A stretch of DNA of 64,000 bases, taken from Euzebyella saccharophila. GTDB lineage: Bacteria > Bacteroidota > Bacteroidia > Flavobacteriales > Flavobacteriaceae. This document shows, in pieces, positions 35,178 through 43,269 of the stretch. A program made the translations under genes and the position numbers. The notes under the pieces are model-generated. The model made no database searches. It was not told the DNA's origin and was given only the letters and a program-made list of their open reading frames with translations. Position 1 is the stretch's first letter; every line of letters begins with the position of its first letter. Where the stretch lies: the NCBI RefSeq assembly GCF_014855495.1, contig NZ_JACYFJ010000007.1, positions 117,828 to 181,827 on the forward strand, written 5' to 3'.

Positions 35178-35966
35178 TTATAGACTTTTTAACTCCTCTA
35201 TGAATATTTTGGCGTTTTTCCCCGGGTTGTCAGTTTTCATAAAATTCTCACCGATCAAAAAGCCTTGGTAGCCATACTTTTTTAATTCCTTTATGGCCGA
35301 TGTATTACTGATTCCGCTCTCGGAAACCTTTACGAATTCCTCTGGGATTTCCGCGGAAAGCGATTTACTGGTTTCTAAACTGACCTCGAATGTTTTTAAG
35401 TTTCGGTTGTTAACACCCAACATATCCAAACTGGGCATAATGGACTTTTGTAGTTCCTCCAAATTATGCACCTCCAAAAGTACATCTAAATTCAGGCTTT
35501 TGGCAAATTCCGAAAGTTGCCTGATTTCTTCTTTTGAAAGGATGGCCGCAATGAGCAGGATAACATCAGCACCGTAGGCCTTGGCTTCCAAAATTTGGTA
35601 TTCGTCAATTACAAATTCCTTTCTCAAAAGCGGAATATCTACCGAAGCGCGAGCGAGAAGCAAATCATCCAAAGAACCGCCAAAATACTTTCCGTCTGTA
35701 AGTACGGACATGCCACAAACACCAGCCTTGGCATAACCTAGGGCCACATCCTGTACATTTTCATTTTGATTGATGACCGATTTGGAGGGGGAACGTCTTT
35801 TGTGTTCCGCGATAATTCCTGTTTGACTAGCACGGAGCGCTGACGCCAATGAAGGCGAAACCCGATTAAAAAGCACCGAATTTTCCAATTGCTTTACGGG
35901 AATTAGCGCTTTGCGCAAATCAACTTCCTTACGTTTATCGGCAACTATTTTATCTAATATGTTCAT
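35178..35966 (-). CDS. trpC: Indole-3-glycerol phosphate synthase
   Basis: Enzyme of 262 residues. Family motifs: IIAEHKRRSPSKSVIN with the catalytic Lys, LLRKEFVIDEYQI with the second catalytic Lys/Glu region, GVNNRNLKTFEV and VSESGISNTS. It is not fused to trpF. The trpC start lies 148 nt after the trpD stop; the spacer contains the 12-copy heptamer array at 36026-36109. Confidence 0.96.
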   Translation of the reverse strand: MNILDKIVADKRKEVDLRKALIPVKQLENSVLFNRVSPSLASALRASQTGIIAEHKRRSPSKSVINQNENVQDVALGYAKAGVCGMSVLTDGKYFGGSLDDLLLARASVDIPLLRKEFVIDEYQILEAKAYGADVILLIAAILSKEEIRQLSEFAKSLNLDVLLEVHNLEELQKSIMPSLDMLGVNNRNLKTFEVSLETSKSLSAEIPEEFVKVSESGISNTSAIKELKKYGYQGFLIGENFMKTDNPGKNAKIFIEELKSL

Positions 35967-36025
35967 TTCTTATTATAATAGCTTTTTCTTTTTCCATGGA
36001 TGAAAAAAACCAATTATGTTAGCTT

Positions 36026-36109
36026 ACCATCAACCATCAACCATCAACCATCAACCATCAACCATCAACCATCAACCATCAACCATCAACCATCAACCAT
36101 CAACCATCA
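36026..36109. repeat. 12 perfect tandem copies of a 7-bp repeat between trpD and trpC
   Basis: ACCATCA is repeated 12 times without a single change, followed by a degenerate 13th unit (ACCAATCA) that overlaps the trpD stop codon. On the transcribed strand the unit is TGATGGT, so each copy holds an overlapping stop and start (TGATG); every AUG opens a four-codon frame that ends at the next UGA. Confidence 0.97.
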
Positions 36110-36114
36110 ACCAA

Positions 36115-37107
36115 TCACCTGCTCAACTCCTGCAACTTTTTTAAAGCTTTTAATCCGCTGCCGTTTAAAAGAGAATCCTTGGCTTTTTCAAAGCCTTCTT
36201 TCGGACTTAAATTTTTAACCGTTGCAATGGCCACACCGGCATTGGCGCACACCACATTGTTTTGGGCTTCCGTACCTTTTCCTTGTAAAACGTTGAGGAA
36301 AATTTGAGCGGATTCTTCAATGGAGTCACCTCCCACAATCTGGGATTGCAAAATTGGTTCCACCCCAAAATCTTGAGGCTTCAGCATGCTTTCCGTATGG
36401 TTACTGATGGTTTTGGTATTTCCGGTCAATGATATTTCATCGTATCCGTCCAGCGCGTGCAAAACCGTAAATTTCTTATCGGTATTCTGATAGAGATAGC
36501 CGTACATTCGGGCCAGTTCCAGATTAAAAACGCCCACCATTTGATTTTTAGGAAATGCCGGATTCACCATAGGGCCCAGCATATTAAAGAAGGTCTTTAC
36601 GGCCAATTCTCTTCTAATGGGCGCTACATTTTTCATGGCAGGATGGAATAGCGGGGCGTGCAAAACACAAATACCCGCTTCATCAATGGATTTTTTAAGG
36701 AAATCGGCCTCGTTGCTGAACTTGATTCCCAAGAATTCCATCACATTACTACTTCCGCATTTAGAGGAGACCCCGTAATTACCGTGTTTGGTTACATTTA
36801 CTCCGGCACCCGCTGTTACAAAAGAGGCCAAGGTAGAAATATTAAAGGTATCCTTACCATCGCCACCCGTACCACAAAGGTCAATGGGGTCATATTCGCT
36901 TAAATCTACCGCTAGACAAAGTTCCAGCAGGGCATCGCGAAAGCCTTCCAATTCTTCAATGGTGATGCTACGCATCATATAAACCGTAATAAAAGCGGCT
37001 ATTTGACTGCTATTGTATTCCCCTTTGGCAATATTGACCAAAACCTGTTTGGCATCTTCCTTGGAGAGGAAATCATGATTGATCAGTTTGTTGAGTATCT
37101 CTTTCAT
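36115..37107 (-). CDS. trpD: Anthranilate phosphoribosyltransferase
   Basis: Enzyme of 330 residues transferring phosphoribose from PRPP to anthranilate. CGTGGDGKDTFNIST is the PRPP/diphosphate motif, and KHGNYGVSSKCGSSNVMEFLG and MKNVAPIRRELAVKTFFNMLGP are further conserved segments. Its TGA stop is part of the degenerate last unit of the heptamer array, so changes in repeat number would not alter the protein. The gap to trpG (43 nt) contains a small palindrome. Confidence 0.96.
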   Translation of the reverse strand: MKEILNKLINHDFLSKEDAKQVLVNIAKGEYNSSQIAAFITVYMMRSITIEELEGFRDALLELCLAVDLSEYDPIDLCGTGGDGKDTFNISTLASFVTAGAGVNVTKHGNYGVSSKCGSSNVMEFLGIKFSNEADFLKKSIDEAGICVLHAPLFHPAMKNVAPIRRELAVKTFFNMLGPMVNPAFPKNQMVGVFNLELARMYGYLYQNTDKKFTVLHALDGYDEISLTGNTKTISNHTESMLKPQDFGVEPILQSQIVGGDSIEESAQIFLNVLQGKGTEAQNNVVCANAGVAIATVKNLSPKEGFEKAKDSLLNGSGLKALKKLQELSR

Positions 37108-37126
37108 TTGCGTATGTCTTTCTCTT

Positions 37127-37146
37127 ATTCCCGCAAAGGCGGAAAT
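37127..37146. repeat. Short intergenic palindrome between trpG and trpD
   Basis: TTCCCGC (37128-37134) and GCGGAA (37139-37144) around AAAG form an imperfect hairpin. A similar GAAGGCAGG-type element lies at 50686-50706, suggesting a dispersed palindromic repeat. Confidence 0.35.
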
Positions 37147-37150
37147 CGAT

Positions 37151-37714
37151 TTAGCTATTCAACCAATTTTTTAGAATTTGTTTTCCCTCTGGTGTTAAAA
37201 CTGATTCTGGGTGAAACTGCACCGCAGAAACATCGTATTCTTTGTGCCTCAGGCTCATAATTTGGCCATTTTCATCTACGGAAGTAGCTTCCAAGCTTTC
37301 CGGTAAATCTGGGGCAACTACCCAAGAATGGTATCGTCCAACCTCAATTTCTTCTGGCAAGCCTTCAAAATTCGCATCCTCTTTTGTCAGCTTTATTTTT
37401 GTAGCGATACCGTGATACACTTCATCCAGATTGATCAAGCTACCACCAAATACCTCCCCAATGGCCTGTTGTCCTAGGCAAACCCCAAAAATACTTTTGG
37501 TAGGGGCGTATTTTTCTATAATCGGCTTTAATAAACCGGCTTCATCAGGAATACCCGGTCCCGGGGAAAGCACTATTTTATCAAAGGCTTCCACCTCTTC
37601 CAACGTTAGCTGGTCGTTTCTTTTAACGACCACTTCACAATCCAAATCTTCTAGATAGTGAACCAAATTATAGGTGAAACTGTCGTAATTATCTATTACT
37701 AAAATCTTCTTCAT
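37151..37714 (-). CDS. trpG: Anthranilate synthase component II (glutamine amidotransferase)
   Basis: Class I amidotransferase of 187 residues supplying ammonia to TrpE. The nucleophile Cys is in FGVCLGQQAIGE, and the His-Glu pair is in QFHPESVLT; the N-terminal stretch ILVIDNYDSFTYNLVHYL and LSPGPGIPDE are typical. One base separates it from trpE, as expected for coupled subunits. It could also serve p-aminobenzoate synthesis. Confidence 0.96.
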   Translation of the reverse strand: MKKILVIDNYDSFTYNLVHYLEDLDCEVVVKRNDQLTLEEVEAFDKIVLSPGPGIPDEAGLLKPIIEKYAPTKSIFGVCLGQQAIGEVFGGSLINLDEVYHGIATKIKLTKEDANFEGLPEEIEVGRYHSWVVAPDLPESLEATSVDENGQIMSLRHKEYDVSAVQFHPESVLTPEGKQILKNWLNS

Positions 37715-37715
37715 C

Positions 37716-39113
37716 TTAAATGGTTTTGGCTATTTCCAAAGCCTTGGTAAGGGCGCCTAGTTTGTTATAGGTTTCTTGTAATTCATCATCTGGGTTGGAG
37801 GCGGCAACCAATCCGGCGCCGGCCTGATAATGTAGGGCATGGTTTTTACTTAAAAAAGTACGGATCATAATGGCATGGTTAAAATTACCGTTAAAGTCCA
37901 TAAAACCAATGGCACCCCCGTAGTATCCCCTACTTGTTTTCTCATACTTCTCAATGAGCTGCATGGCCATGTGTTTTGGTGCGCCGCTTAATGTACCGGC
38001 AGGAAAAGTGTCTGCCACTACCTTCATGGTGGTGATATTCTCTTTCTTCTTTCCGGTTACCTTGGATACCAAATGTATGACGTGCGAAAAGAACTGAACT
38101 TCCCTGTAGTTGGTTACCTCTACCATATTGCCGTTTCGGCTAAGGTCGTTCCTGGCGAGGTCAACGAGCATGACATGCTCGCTGTTTTCCTTATCGTCCT
38201 CAGAAAGTTTACGGGCCAAAATGGCATCCTGTTCATCGTTTCCGGTACGTTTAAAGGTGCCGGCAATGGGATGGATTTCGGCTTTTCCGTCCTTAACGAT
38301 CAGTTGTGCTTCGGGAGAACTTCCAAAAATCTTAAAATCGCCATAATCAAAATAAAATAAGTAAGGCGATGGATTAATGGAACGAAGTGCCCTATAGACG
38401 TTAAATTCATCCCCTTTAAAACCTTGGGAAAATCTTCTTGAAAGTACCAGTTGGAAAACGTCTCCGCGGTGACAGTGTTTTTTTGCCAAACGCACATGCT
38501 CCTTGTATTCTTCATCTTCCAGATTACTGGTGGCTTCACCTTGCAATGAAAAATTATAGGTGGCGAAGTTCCTTACATTCAATAGTTGCTCTATTTCCGC
38601 TATGTTCTCTTCTTTTTCATAGCTATGCGCAAAGAGGTAAGCTTCATTCTTAAAGTGATTGATGGCTATGATGTTCTGGTAAACGGCATAGTACACATCA
38701 GGAATAGCTACGGAATTATCTTTTTTAGAAATTTCAACGTCTTCAAAATAACGCACGGCATCATAGGCCATGTAGCCAAAAAGCCCATTATTAATGAATT
38801 TGAAATTGTTATCCTCCGTTATAAAATTTTGACCAAATTGATGTATTTCCTCCACTACATCCGTACTAGGGTCGATAACTTTTGAAGATTTTGAACCATC
38901 TGGAAAAGAACAGCTAATTTGTTCATTTTCAATTTTTATGGAGGCAATAGGGTTACAGCAGATATAGGAAAAGCTGTTGTCATTGGCATGATAATCACTA
39001 CTTTCTAAAAGAATACTATTGGGAAATTTGTCCCTAATCTTTAGATATACGCTTACCGGTGTAATGGTATCCGCAAGTATTTTTTTGTAATGTGTCTTTA
39101 GTTCGTACTTCAT
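37716..39113 (-). CDS. trpE: Anthranilate synthase component I
   Basis: Chorismate-using enzyme of 465 residues. The LLES motif near residue 32 is part of the tryptophan feedback site, so the enzyme should be inhibited by tryptophan. The catalytic C-terminal half has QLVLSRRF, PIAGTFKRTG, ENSEHVMLVDLARND and FPAGTLSGAPKHMA. ATG at 39113 is chosen because it opens the family start MKYELKTHYKK and lies after the attenuator; a start 14 codons upstream would fall inside the terminator hairpin. Confidence 0.96.
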   Translation of the reverse strand: MKYELKTHYKKILADTITPVSVYLKIRDKFPNSILLESSDYHANDNSFSYICCNPIASIKIENEQISCSFPDGSKSSKVIDPSTDVVEEIHQFGQNFITEDNNFKFINNGLFGYMAYDAVRYFEDVEISKKDNSVAIPDVYYAVYQNIIAINHFKNEAYLFAHSYEKEENIAEIEQLLNVRNFATYNFSLQGEATSNLEDEEYKEHVRLAKKHCHRGDVFQLVLSRRFSQGFKGDEFNVYRALRSINPSPYLFYFDYGDFKIFGSSPEAQLIVKDGKAEIHPIAGTFKRTGNDEQDAILARKLSEDDKENSEHVMLVDLARNDLSRNGNMVEVTNYREVQFFSHVIHLVSKVTGKKKENITTMKVVADTFPAGTLSGAPKHMAMQLIEKYEKTSRGYYGGAIGFMDFNGNFNHAIMIRTFLSKNHALHYQAGAGLVAASNPDDELQETYNKLGALTKALEIAKTI

Positions 39114-39124
39114 TTTGATTGGGT

Positions 39125-39162
39125 TGAAAAGCAAAAGGCTTGTCGTGATTGACAAGCCTTTT
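39125..39162 (-). terminator. trp attenuator (intrinsic terminator before trpE)
   Basis: On the transcribed strand AAAAGGCTTGTC (39162-39151) pairs perfectly with GACAAGCCTTTT (39144-39133) across six bases, followed by GCTTTTC. It lies between the Trp-rich leader peptide and trpE. I could not identify a convincing antiterminator pairing. Confidence 0.8.
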
Positions 39163-39189
39163 ATATTGTTTTACTACAACGGGGTCTGC

Positions 39190-39246
39190 TCACGAATTGA
39201 TTTGCGAGTTTTTCCACCACCAAGTATTTACGTTATTTCTGTACAT
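39190..39246 (-). CDS. trpL: trp operon leader peptide with three tandem Trp codons
   Basis: An 18-residue frame, MYRNNVNTWWWKNSQINS, ends with TGA at 39192-39190. The three consecutive TGG codons (39222-39214) would stall the ribosome when charged tRNA-Trp is scarce. It precedes an intrinsic terminator and trpE, the classic layout of transcription attenuation. The ATG follows the -7 element by 5 nt, so translation probably starts at or within two bases of the mRNA 5' end. The hairpin CTCGC/GTGAG lies after the Trp codons and overlaps the stop region. Confidence 0.88.
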   Translation of the reverse strand: MYRNNVNTWWWKNSQINS

Positions 39247-39251
39247 AGGTC

Positions 39252-39283
39252 CAAATATAAAAATCATTTTTTTAAACCCCAAA
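39252..39283 (-). promoter_or_regulatory. Promoter of the trp operon
   Basis: -33 TTTG (39283-39280), 20-nt spacer, -7 TATATTTG (39259-39252) on the minus strand. All elements match the Bacteroidota consensus. Confidence 0.75.
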
Positions 39284-39352
39284 TCAAAAAACGAAGAAAA
39301 TAAACGCTTGGTGAAACTACTCACAATTTAGGTGGGTATTGGTAGATGGAAG

Positions 39353-39396
39353 GAAAAAAAATCCCGGCTTAAGAATTTAAATTCCTTAAGCCGGGA
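39353..39396 (-). terminator. Intrinsic terminator of the MarR-nitroreductase-YceI operon
   Basis: CTTAAGCCGGG (39385-39395) and CCCGGCTTAAG (39363-39373) form an 11-bp stem; on the minus strand it is followed by A then T8. Confidence 0.9.
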
Positions 39397-39439
39397 GAAA
39401 CTTGTGAGGTGAAGTTTATTATGCGTTATCAATCAATTC

Positions 39440-40015
39440 CTAGAATTCCAAGTCTACAACAAGATCAAACTCATCGTAGATAGTTTTATCACCAAGATTT
39501 TCAAAAAAGCTTCCAGAACCATATTTAATATCATATTTGGTTCTATCAACCTTTACGTTGGCGGTAGCCTTGCTACCATACACAGAAACATCAAAAACAA
39601 CCGGTTTGGTGATTCCTTTAATCGTTAGGTCTCCAGTAACTTCGTATGAGTTTTTTCCAGTCGACTTTACATTGGTGAAAACCAGTTTTGAAGTCTCATG
39701 CTTTTCAACTCCAAAAAAATCATCCGCTTTTAAGTGACCTTCTAATTTTGCTTTGCCATCGCCTTCCATGTCGGTAGAAATCAGGCTGGTCATATCGGCA
39801 ACAAATTCTCCTCCGGTTAACTTATCCCCATCAAAAGTCAAAGATCCTGATTTTAAAGCTACAGTTCCTTCATGTGATCCGGTTACTTTGTAAGCCTTCC
39901 AAGTTACGGTACTGGCCTCAGTCTTTACTTCTTTTTTTTCTTCTGCAATTGGTTCTGTTGCAGTTGCTACACCAAAAACCAAGGCCAAAGCCAAGCTAAA
40001 TACTCCTTTTTTCAT
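39440..40015 (-). CDS. YceI-family lipocalin-like secreted protein
   Basis: Protein of 191 residues with a signal peptide (MKKGVFSLALALVFGVATAT) and one YceI domain (about 35-190) with SGSLTFDGDKLTGGEFVADM, HLKADDFFGVEKHETSKLVF and VTGDLTIKGITKPVVFDV. YceI proteins bind isoprenoid or fatty-acid-like ligands in the periplasm. It is the third gene of a MarR-controlled operon (29 nt after the nitroreductase) and is followed by a strong terminator. Confidence 0.92.
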   Translation of the reverse strand: MKKGVFSLALALVFGVATATEPIAEEKKEVKTEASTVTWKAYKVTGSHEGTVALKSGSLTFDGDKLTGGEFVADMTSLISTDMEGDGKAKLEGHLKADDFFGVEKHETSKLVFTNVKSTGKNSYEVTGDLTIKGITKPVVFDVSVYGSKATANVKVDRTKYDIKYGSGSFFENLGDKTIYDEFDLVVDLEF

Positions 40016-40044
40016 AATTGTAATAAATTTAGTTAATGTATTTG

Positions 40045-40677
40045 TTATATATGCGTGATTAAATCTTCATTGGATTTTCTTACCTTCTTAAAATGTTGGG
40101 TTTGGTCTTCTTCTGACCTATAACCCACTGCTGCCAAAACTACGGCATTTAGGTTTAATTCGTTCAGTCCTAATATTTCATTGAATTTGGTAGCATCAAA
40201 CCCTTCCATGGGGCATGTATCTATTTTTAGGTCTGCCGCTGCCGAAAGTAGATTTCCCAAAGCAATATAGGCCTGTTTAGCAGTCCAATGGGCTTTTTGC
40301 TCATCTGTTAAAGGAATAAGGTTGGCTTTCATCATCTCTGCGTAGCTTTCCAGATTCTTTAGGGGAATGTCTCTAGTTTCACTTACGTTTTGTAAATAAT
40401 CATCTACCAATTCCTCACCAAATGATGTTTGATTGGCAATAACAATAAGATGGGAGGCTTCCGTGATTTGCGATTGGTTCCAGGCAAACGGCTGCAGCTT
40501 TTCCCTTATCTCCGCATCTTTTAGGACTAATATCTTATAAGGCTGTAAACCATAGGAAGAAGCGCTTAAAGAAGTTGCTTCCAATAATGCAACTAGGTCT
40601 TCTTCCGAAATGGACTTATCCTTGTCAAATTTTTTAGTGGCATAGCGCCAGTTGAGGTTTTCGATATACGTACTCAT
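40045..40677 (-). CDS. NAD(P)H-dependent nitroreductase family protein
   Basis: FMN-dependent oxidoreductase of 210 residues, NfsB-like. The N-terminal WRYATKKFDKDKSIS, SASSYGLQPYKILV and the late DTCPMEGFD segment are typical of this group. It probably reduces nitro compounds or quinones. It lies 22 nt after the marR-type gene and before yceI, a layout seen for redox- or aromatic-compound-responsive operons. Confidence 0.9.
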   Translation of the reverse strand: MSTYIENLNWRYATKKFDKDKSISEEDLVALLEATSLSASSYGLQPYKILVLKDAEIREKLQPFAWNQSQITEASHLIVIANQTSFGEELVDDYLQNVSETRDIPLKNLESYAEMMKANLIPLTDEQKAHWTAKQAYIALGNLLSAAADLKIDTCPMEGFDATKFNEILGLNELNLNAVVLAAVGYRSEEDQTQHFKKVRKSNEDLITHI

Positions 40678-40699
40678 GTAATAAATTTAGTATTAAGAT

Positions 40700-41146
40700 T
40701 TAAAACTTGTTTAAAAGTGTATTCAATTCTTTAAGTTGCTTACCATCAAAATTTTTTAAGATTTCTTCTTCAGCGAGCGCCATGGCTTCGTCTAACTCTT
40801 TTAAAATAGACTTGCCTTCAATAGTTATGCGTATTTCTACCTTTCTTCTATTGCTAGGACAAACAGAACGTTTAACATACCCCTTCTTAATCAATTTATC
40901 CACTAGGCGCGTAGTATTACTCATTTTATGAACCATTCTTTCATTTAGGGTAGAAAGATTGGCAGGCTTATCTTTTTGACCGCGTAGTATTCTTAGAACG
41001 TTGAATTGTTCCGGAGACATTTCAAACGGTTTCAATGCAGAGCTTACGATCTCATTAATTTTGTTCATTACCAAACTTAAATGAATAATTGTCCTGCTTG
41101 CCAAGGGAATTTCCTTTTCGGTTTTGATAATCTGTTCTACATTCAT
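40700..41146 (-). CDS. MarR-family transcriptional regulator
   Basis: Protein of 148 residues with a winged helix: MSPEQFNVLRILRG, LSTLNERMVHKMSNTTRLVDKLIKKGYVKR (recognition helix and wing, here shown in part) and CPSNRRKVEIRIT. A single Cys in the wing region (SVCPSNRR) could sense oxidants or electrophiles, as in OhrR/MexR-like proteins; this is inference. ATG at 41146 opens MNVEQIIKTEK; the longer start would place 22 residues over the promoter. A palindrome at 41160-41171 overlaps the promoter, so autorepression is likely. Confidence 0.92.
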   Translation of the reverse strand: MNVEQIIKTEKEIPLASRTIIHLSLVMNKINEIVSSALKPFEMSPEQFNVLRILRGQKDKPANLSTLNERMVHKMSNTTRLVDKLIKKGYVKRSVCPSNRRKVEIRITIEGKSILKELDEAMALAEEEILKNFDGKQLKELNTLLNKF

Positions 41147-41159
41147 GTCTCTACAACAA

Positions 41160-41176
41160 TTGTATATACAAATATA
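41160..41176 (-). promoter_or_regulatory. MarR operator overlapping its promoter
   Basis: TTGTATATACAA (41160-41171) is a perfect 12-bp palindrome. On the minus strand the -7 element TATATTTG (41176-41169) ends inside it, so a bound dimer would cover the transcription start. Confidence 0.6.
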
Positions 41177-41328
41177 AAGTGTTTTAAAGTTGTTTTCCTT
41201 GTAGTAGGTCATAAACTTTTGTTAAGGACGGGGTGTTGCCTTTTTTAAAAAAATGTATTTTTGGAGAGTAAATAGAAACAACAACAAGAAACCAATCTAT
41301 TATTGGTCTGGTTTTAATTTTAAATAAT

Positions 41329-41637
41329 ATGGATTTATCACAACAAGAGTGGGAAGAGCAACTGGAGAATGATGACAATTCCTTTATTTTGGATGTACGA
41401 ACTCCTGAAGAGGTTGAGGATGGGTATATTCCTGGGGCAAAAAATATTGACATTCATTTAGGGCAAGGGTTCTTAGATGAATTGGATAAACTGGATAAGA
41501 GCAAATCATACTATGTTTATTGCCGATCGGGAGCCAGAAGTGCCCAAGCTTGTTCTATCATGAACAGTGTAGGCTTTGAAAAAGCCTACAATTTGGAAGG
41601 TGGTTTCATGAATTGGGAAGGAGAGGTCGCAGAATAA
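41329..41637 (+). CDS. Rhodanese-like domain protein
   Basis: Single-domain rhodanese of 102 residues. The persulfide-forming Cys65 is in YYVYCRSGARSA, and the N-terminal FILDVRTPEEVEDGYIPGAKNI is typical. It may transfer sulfur or act in redox defence. It is divergent from the marR gene and ends in a strong terminator. Confidence 0.9.
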   Translation: MDLSQQEWEEQLENDDNSFILDVRTPEEVEDGYIPGAKNIDIHLGQGFLDELDKLDKSKSYYVYCRSGARSAQACSIMNSVGFEKAYNLEGGFMNWEGEVAE

Positions 41638-41661
41638 AAGACAAATTTTTTATATCTTAAG

Positions 41662-41697
41662 AAGTTCAAATACAACCCGTATTTGAACTTTTTTTGT
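41662..41697 (+). terminator. Intrinsic terminator after the rhodanese gene
   Basis: AAGTTCAAATAC (41662-41673) pairs with GTATTTGAACTT (41679-41690), then T5G. Only 16 nt separate it from the next start codon. Confidence 0.9.
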
Positions 41698-41712
41698 TTT
41701 ACTAATTGCTTT

Positions 41713-42996
41713 ATGAAGGAAGATTTGCTCCATTTTATCTGGAAGTACAAAAAGCTTGGTTTAGACAATCTTGTTACCACAGATGGGGAGCAAATTGAAA
41801 TTATTAAAACGGGTACCCATAATCATTTGGCTGGTCCCGACTTTTTAAATGCCCAGGTGAAGATTGGCCAGCAACTCTGGGCGGGAAATTTGGAAATACA
41901 TTTGAAGTCTTCGGATTGGTACGCCCACAGTCATGAAAAAGATTCCAATTATCAAAATGTGATATTACATGTGGTATGGGATCATGATACCGAAGTGTTT
42001 GGAAGTGCAAATATGCCTTTACCGACCTTAGAGCTCAGGCATTTTATTTCAAAAAATTTACTGGCAAATTATCAAAACCTATTTGATAGACGTAATGTAA
42101 AATTTATCAATTGTGAGAAATCCATAAGTGCCGTAGATCAGTTTCATTTAGATAACTGGATGGAGCGCTTATATTTAGAGCGGCTAAGGAGAAAATCCAA
42201 GGAAATTGAAAGATTACTCAAAATATCCCAAAATAATTGGGAACAAGTTTTGTTTGTTTTATTGCTCAAAAGCTTTGGGTCCAATATAAATGGTGAAGCT
42301 TTTGTTGGTCTTTCAAAAGTTGTGAGCTTTAAAACCGTTAGAAAATTACGAGGCAATATTTTGTCTTTGGAGAGTGTTTTTTATGGGGTGCTAAAATTGT
42401 TGGAAAATGATACGATTACAGATGAATATTTCCTTGCTTTAAGAGAAGAGTATACGTATCAAAAATCAAAATTCAATATACAGGATGAAGTGGTCTTAAA
42501 ACCTGATTTTTTCAAATTAAGACCTGTCAATTTTCCAACAATAAGACTTTCCCAATTAGCGCATCTTTATCACAAAGAAGACCGCCTTTTTAGTACTCTC
42601 ATGGATTTAGAGGATGTGGGTCAAGTGTATGAATTTTTGAATGTTTCGACCCATCCCTATTGGATTGATCATTATACTTTTGGAAAGCAATCCGCAAAAA
42701 GGGTAAAAAAATTATCCAAGAATTTCATGGACCTGTTGATAGTTAATGCCATTATACCTTTAAAATTTACCTATCTTAAGGTAATTGGTAAAACGGACAA
42801 TGATGAATTTTTTTCCTTTCTCACCAAGATAAAGTCAGAAAAGAATACCATTATAAGCAATTTTGAGAATGCAGGGATTAAAGCCACTAATGCCTGGCAG
42901 AGTCAATCCCTCATAGAATTGTACCAGAATTATTGCTCCAAGAACGAATGCCTGCAATGCAAGATTGGATCGCTCTTATTATCCGGAAATGATTAA
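41713..42996 (+). CDS. DUF2851 family protein
   Basis: Protein of 427 residues, a family nearly confined to Bacteroidota. The N-terminal segments MKEDLLHFIWKYKKLG, HNHLAGPDFLNAQVKIG and GNLEIHLKSSDWYAH followed by NVILHVVWDHD are typical. The C-terminus has four cysteines (CSKNECLQCKIG, with a further Cys), perhaps a metal site. Function unknown. The start at 41713 is chosen since an earlier one would lie inside the terminator. Confidence 0.9.
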   Translation: MKEDLLHFIWKYKKLGLDNLVTTDGEQIEIIKTGTHNHLAGPDFLNAQVKIGQQLWAGNLEIHLKSSDWYAHSHEKDSNYQNVILHVVWDHDTEVFGSANMPLPTLELRHFISKNLLANYQNLFDRRNVKFINCEKSISAVDQFHLDNWMERLYLERLRRKSKEIERLLKISQNNWEQVLFVLLLKSFGSNINGEAFVGLSKVVSFKTVRKLRGNILSLESVFYGVLKLLENDTITDEYFLALREEYTYQKSKFNIQDEVVLKPDFFKLRPVNFPTIRLSQLAHLYHKEDRLFSTLMDLEDVGQVYEFLNVSTHPYWIDHYTFGKQSAKRVKKLSKNFMDLLIVNAIIPLKFTYLKVIGKTDNDEFFSFLTKIKSEKNTIISNFENAGIKATNAWQSQSLIELYQNYCSKNECLQCKIGSLLLSGND

Positions 42997-43039
42997 TTTT
43001 GGGTATTGTTTCAATTTCTTCCTTTAAACCAAAATAATT

Positions 43040-43267
43040 ATGAACCTCTTTTACCAACTACTATATTATCTGCAAAAGAGGGGTTTTGAAGTTTGTGGTA
43101 GAATTGCGGATCGACTAGGGATAAGGGCTCGTGTGGTGCGCACGTCATTTATTTATCTCACCTTCGTAACTTTAGGTTTTGGTTTTGCACTTTATTTATT
43201 CCTGGCATTCTGGCTAAAAATAAAAGACTTGCTCTATACCAAACGTACCTCCGTTTTTGATCTCTAA
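43040..43267 (+). CDS. PspC-domain small membrane protein
   Basis: Protein of 75 residues with one hydrophobic segment (about 38-60, FIYLTFVTLGFGFALYLFLAFWL). It matches the short PspC domain, with an amphipathic N-terminal half (FEVCGRIADRLGIRARVVR). Its stop is 2 nt before the potassium channel gene, so they are co-transcribed. Membrane-stress function is inferred from the family. Confidence 0.78.
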   Translation: MNLFYQLLYYLQKRGFEVCGRIADRLGIRARVVRTSFIYLTFVTLGFGFALYLFLAFWLKIKDLLYTKRTSVFDL

Positions 43268-43269
43268 AT

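Noticed and set aside
36026..36109. CRISPR array
   Set aside because: The unit is 7 bp with no spacers; it is a simple tandem repeat, and no cas genes are present.
36000..36218. 72-codon forward frame rich in TINHQPS repeats
   Set aside because: It arises only because the 7-bp repeat is open in all frames on that strand; it runs into trpD coding sequence in the opposite orientation.
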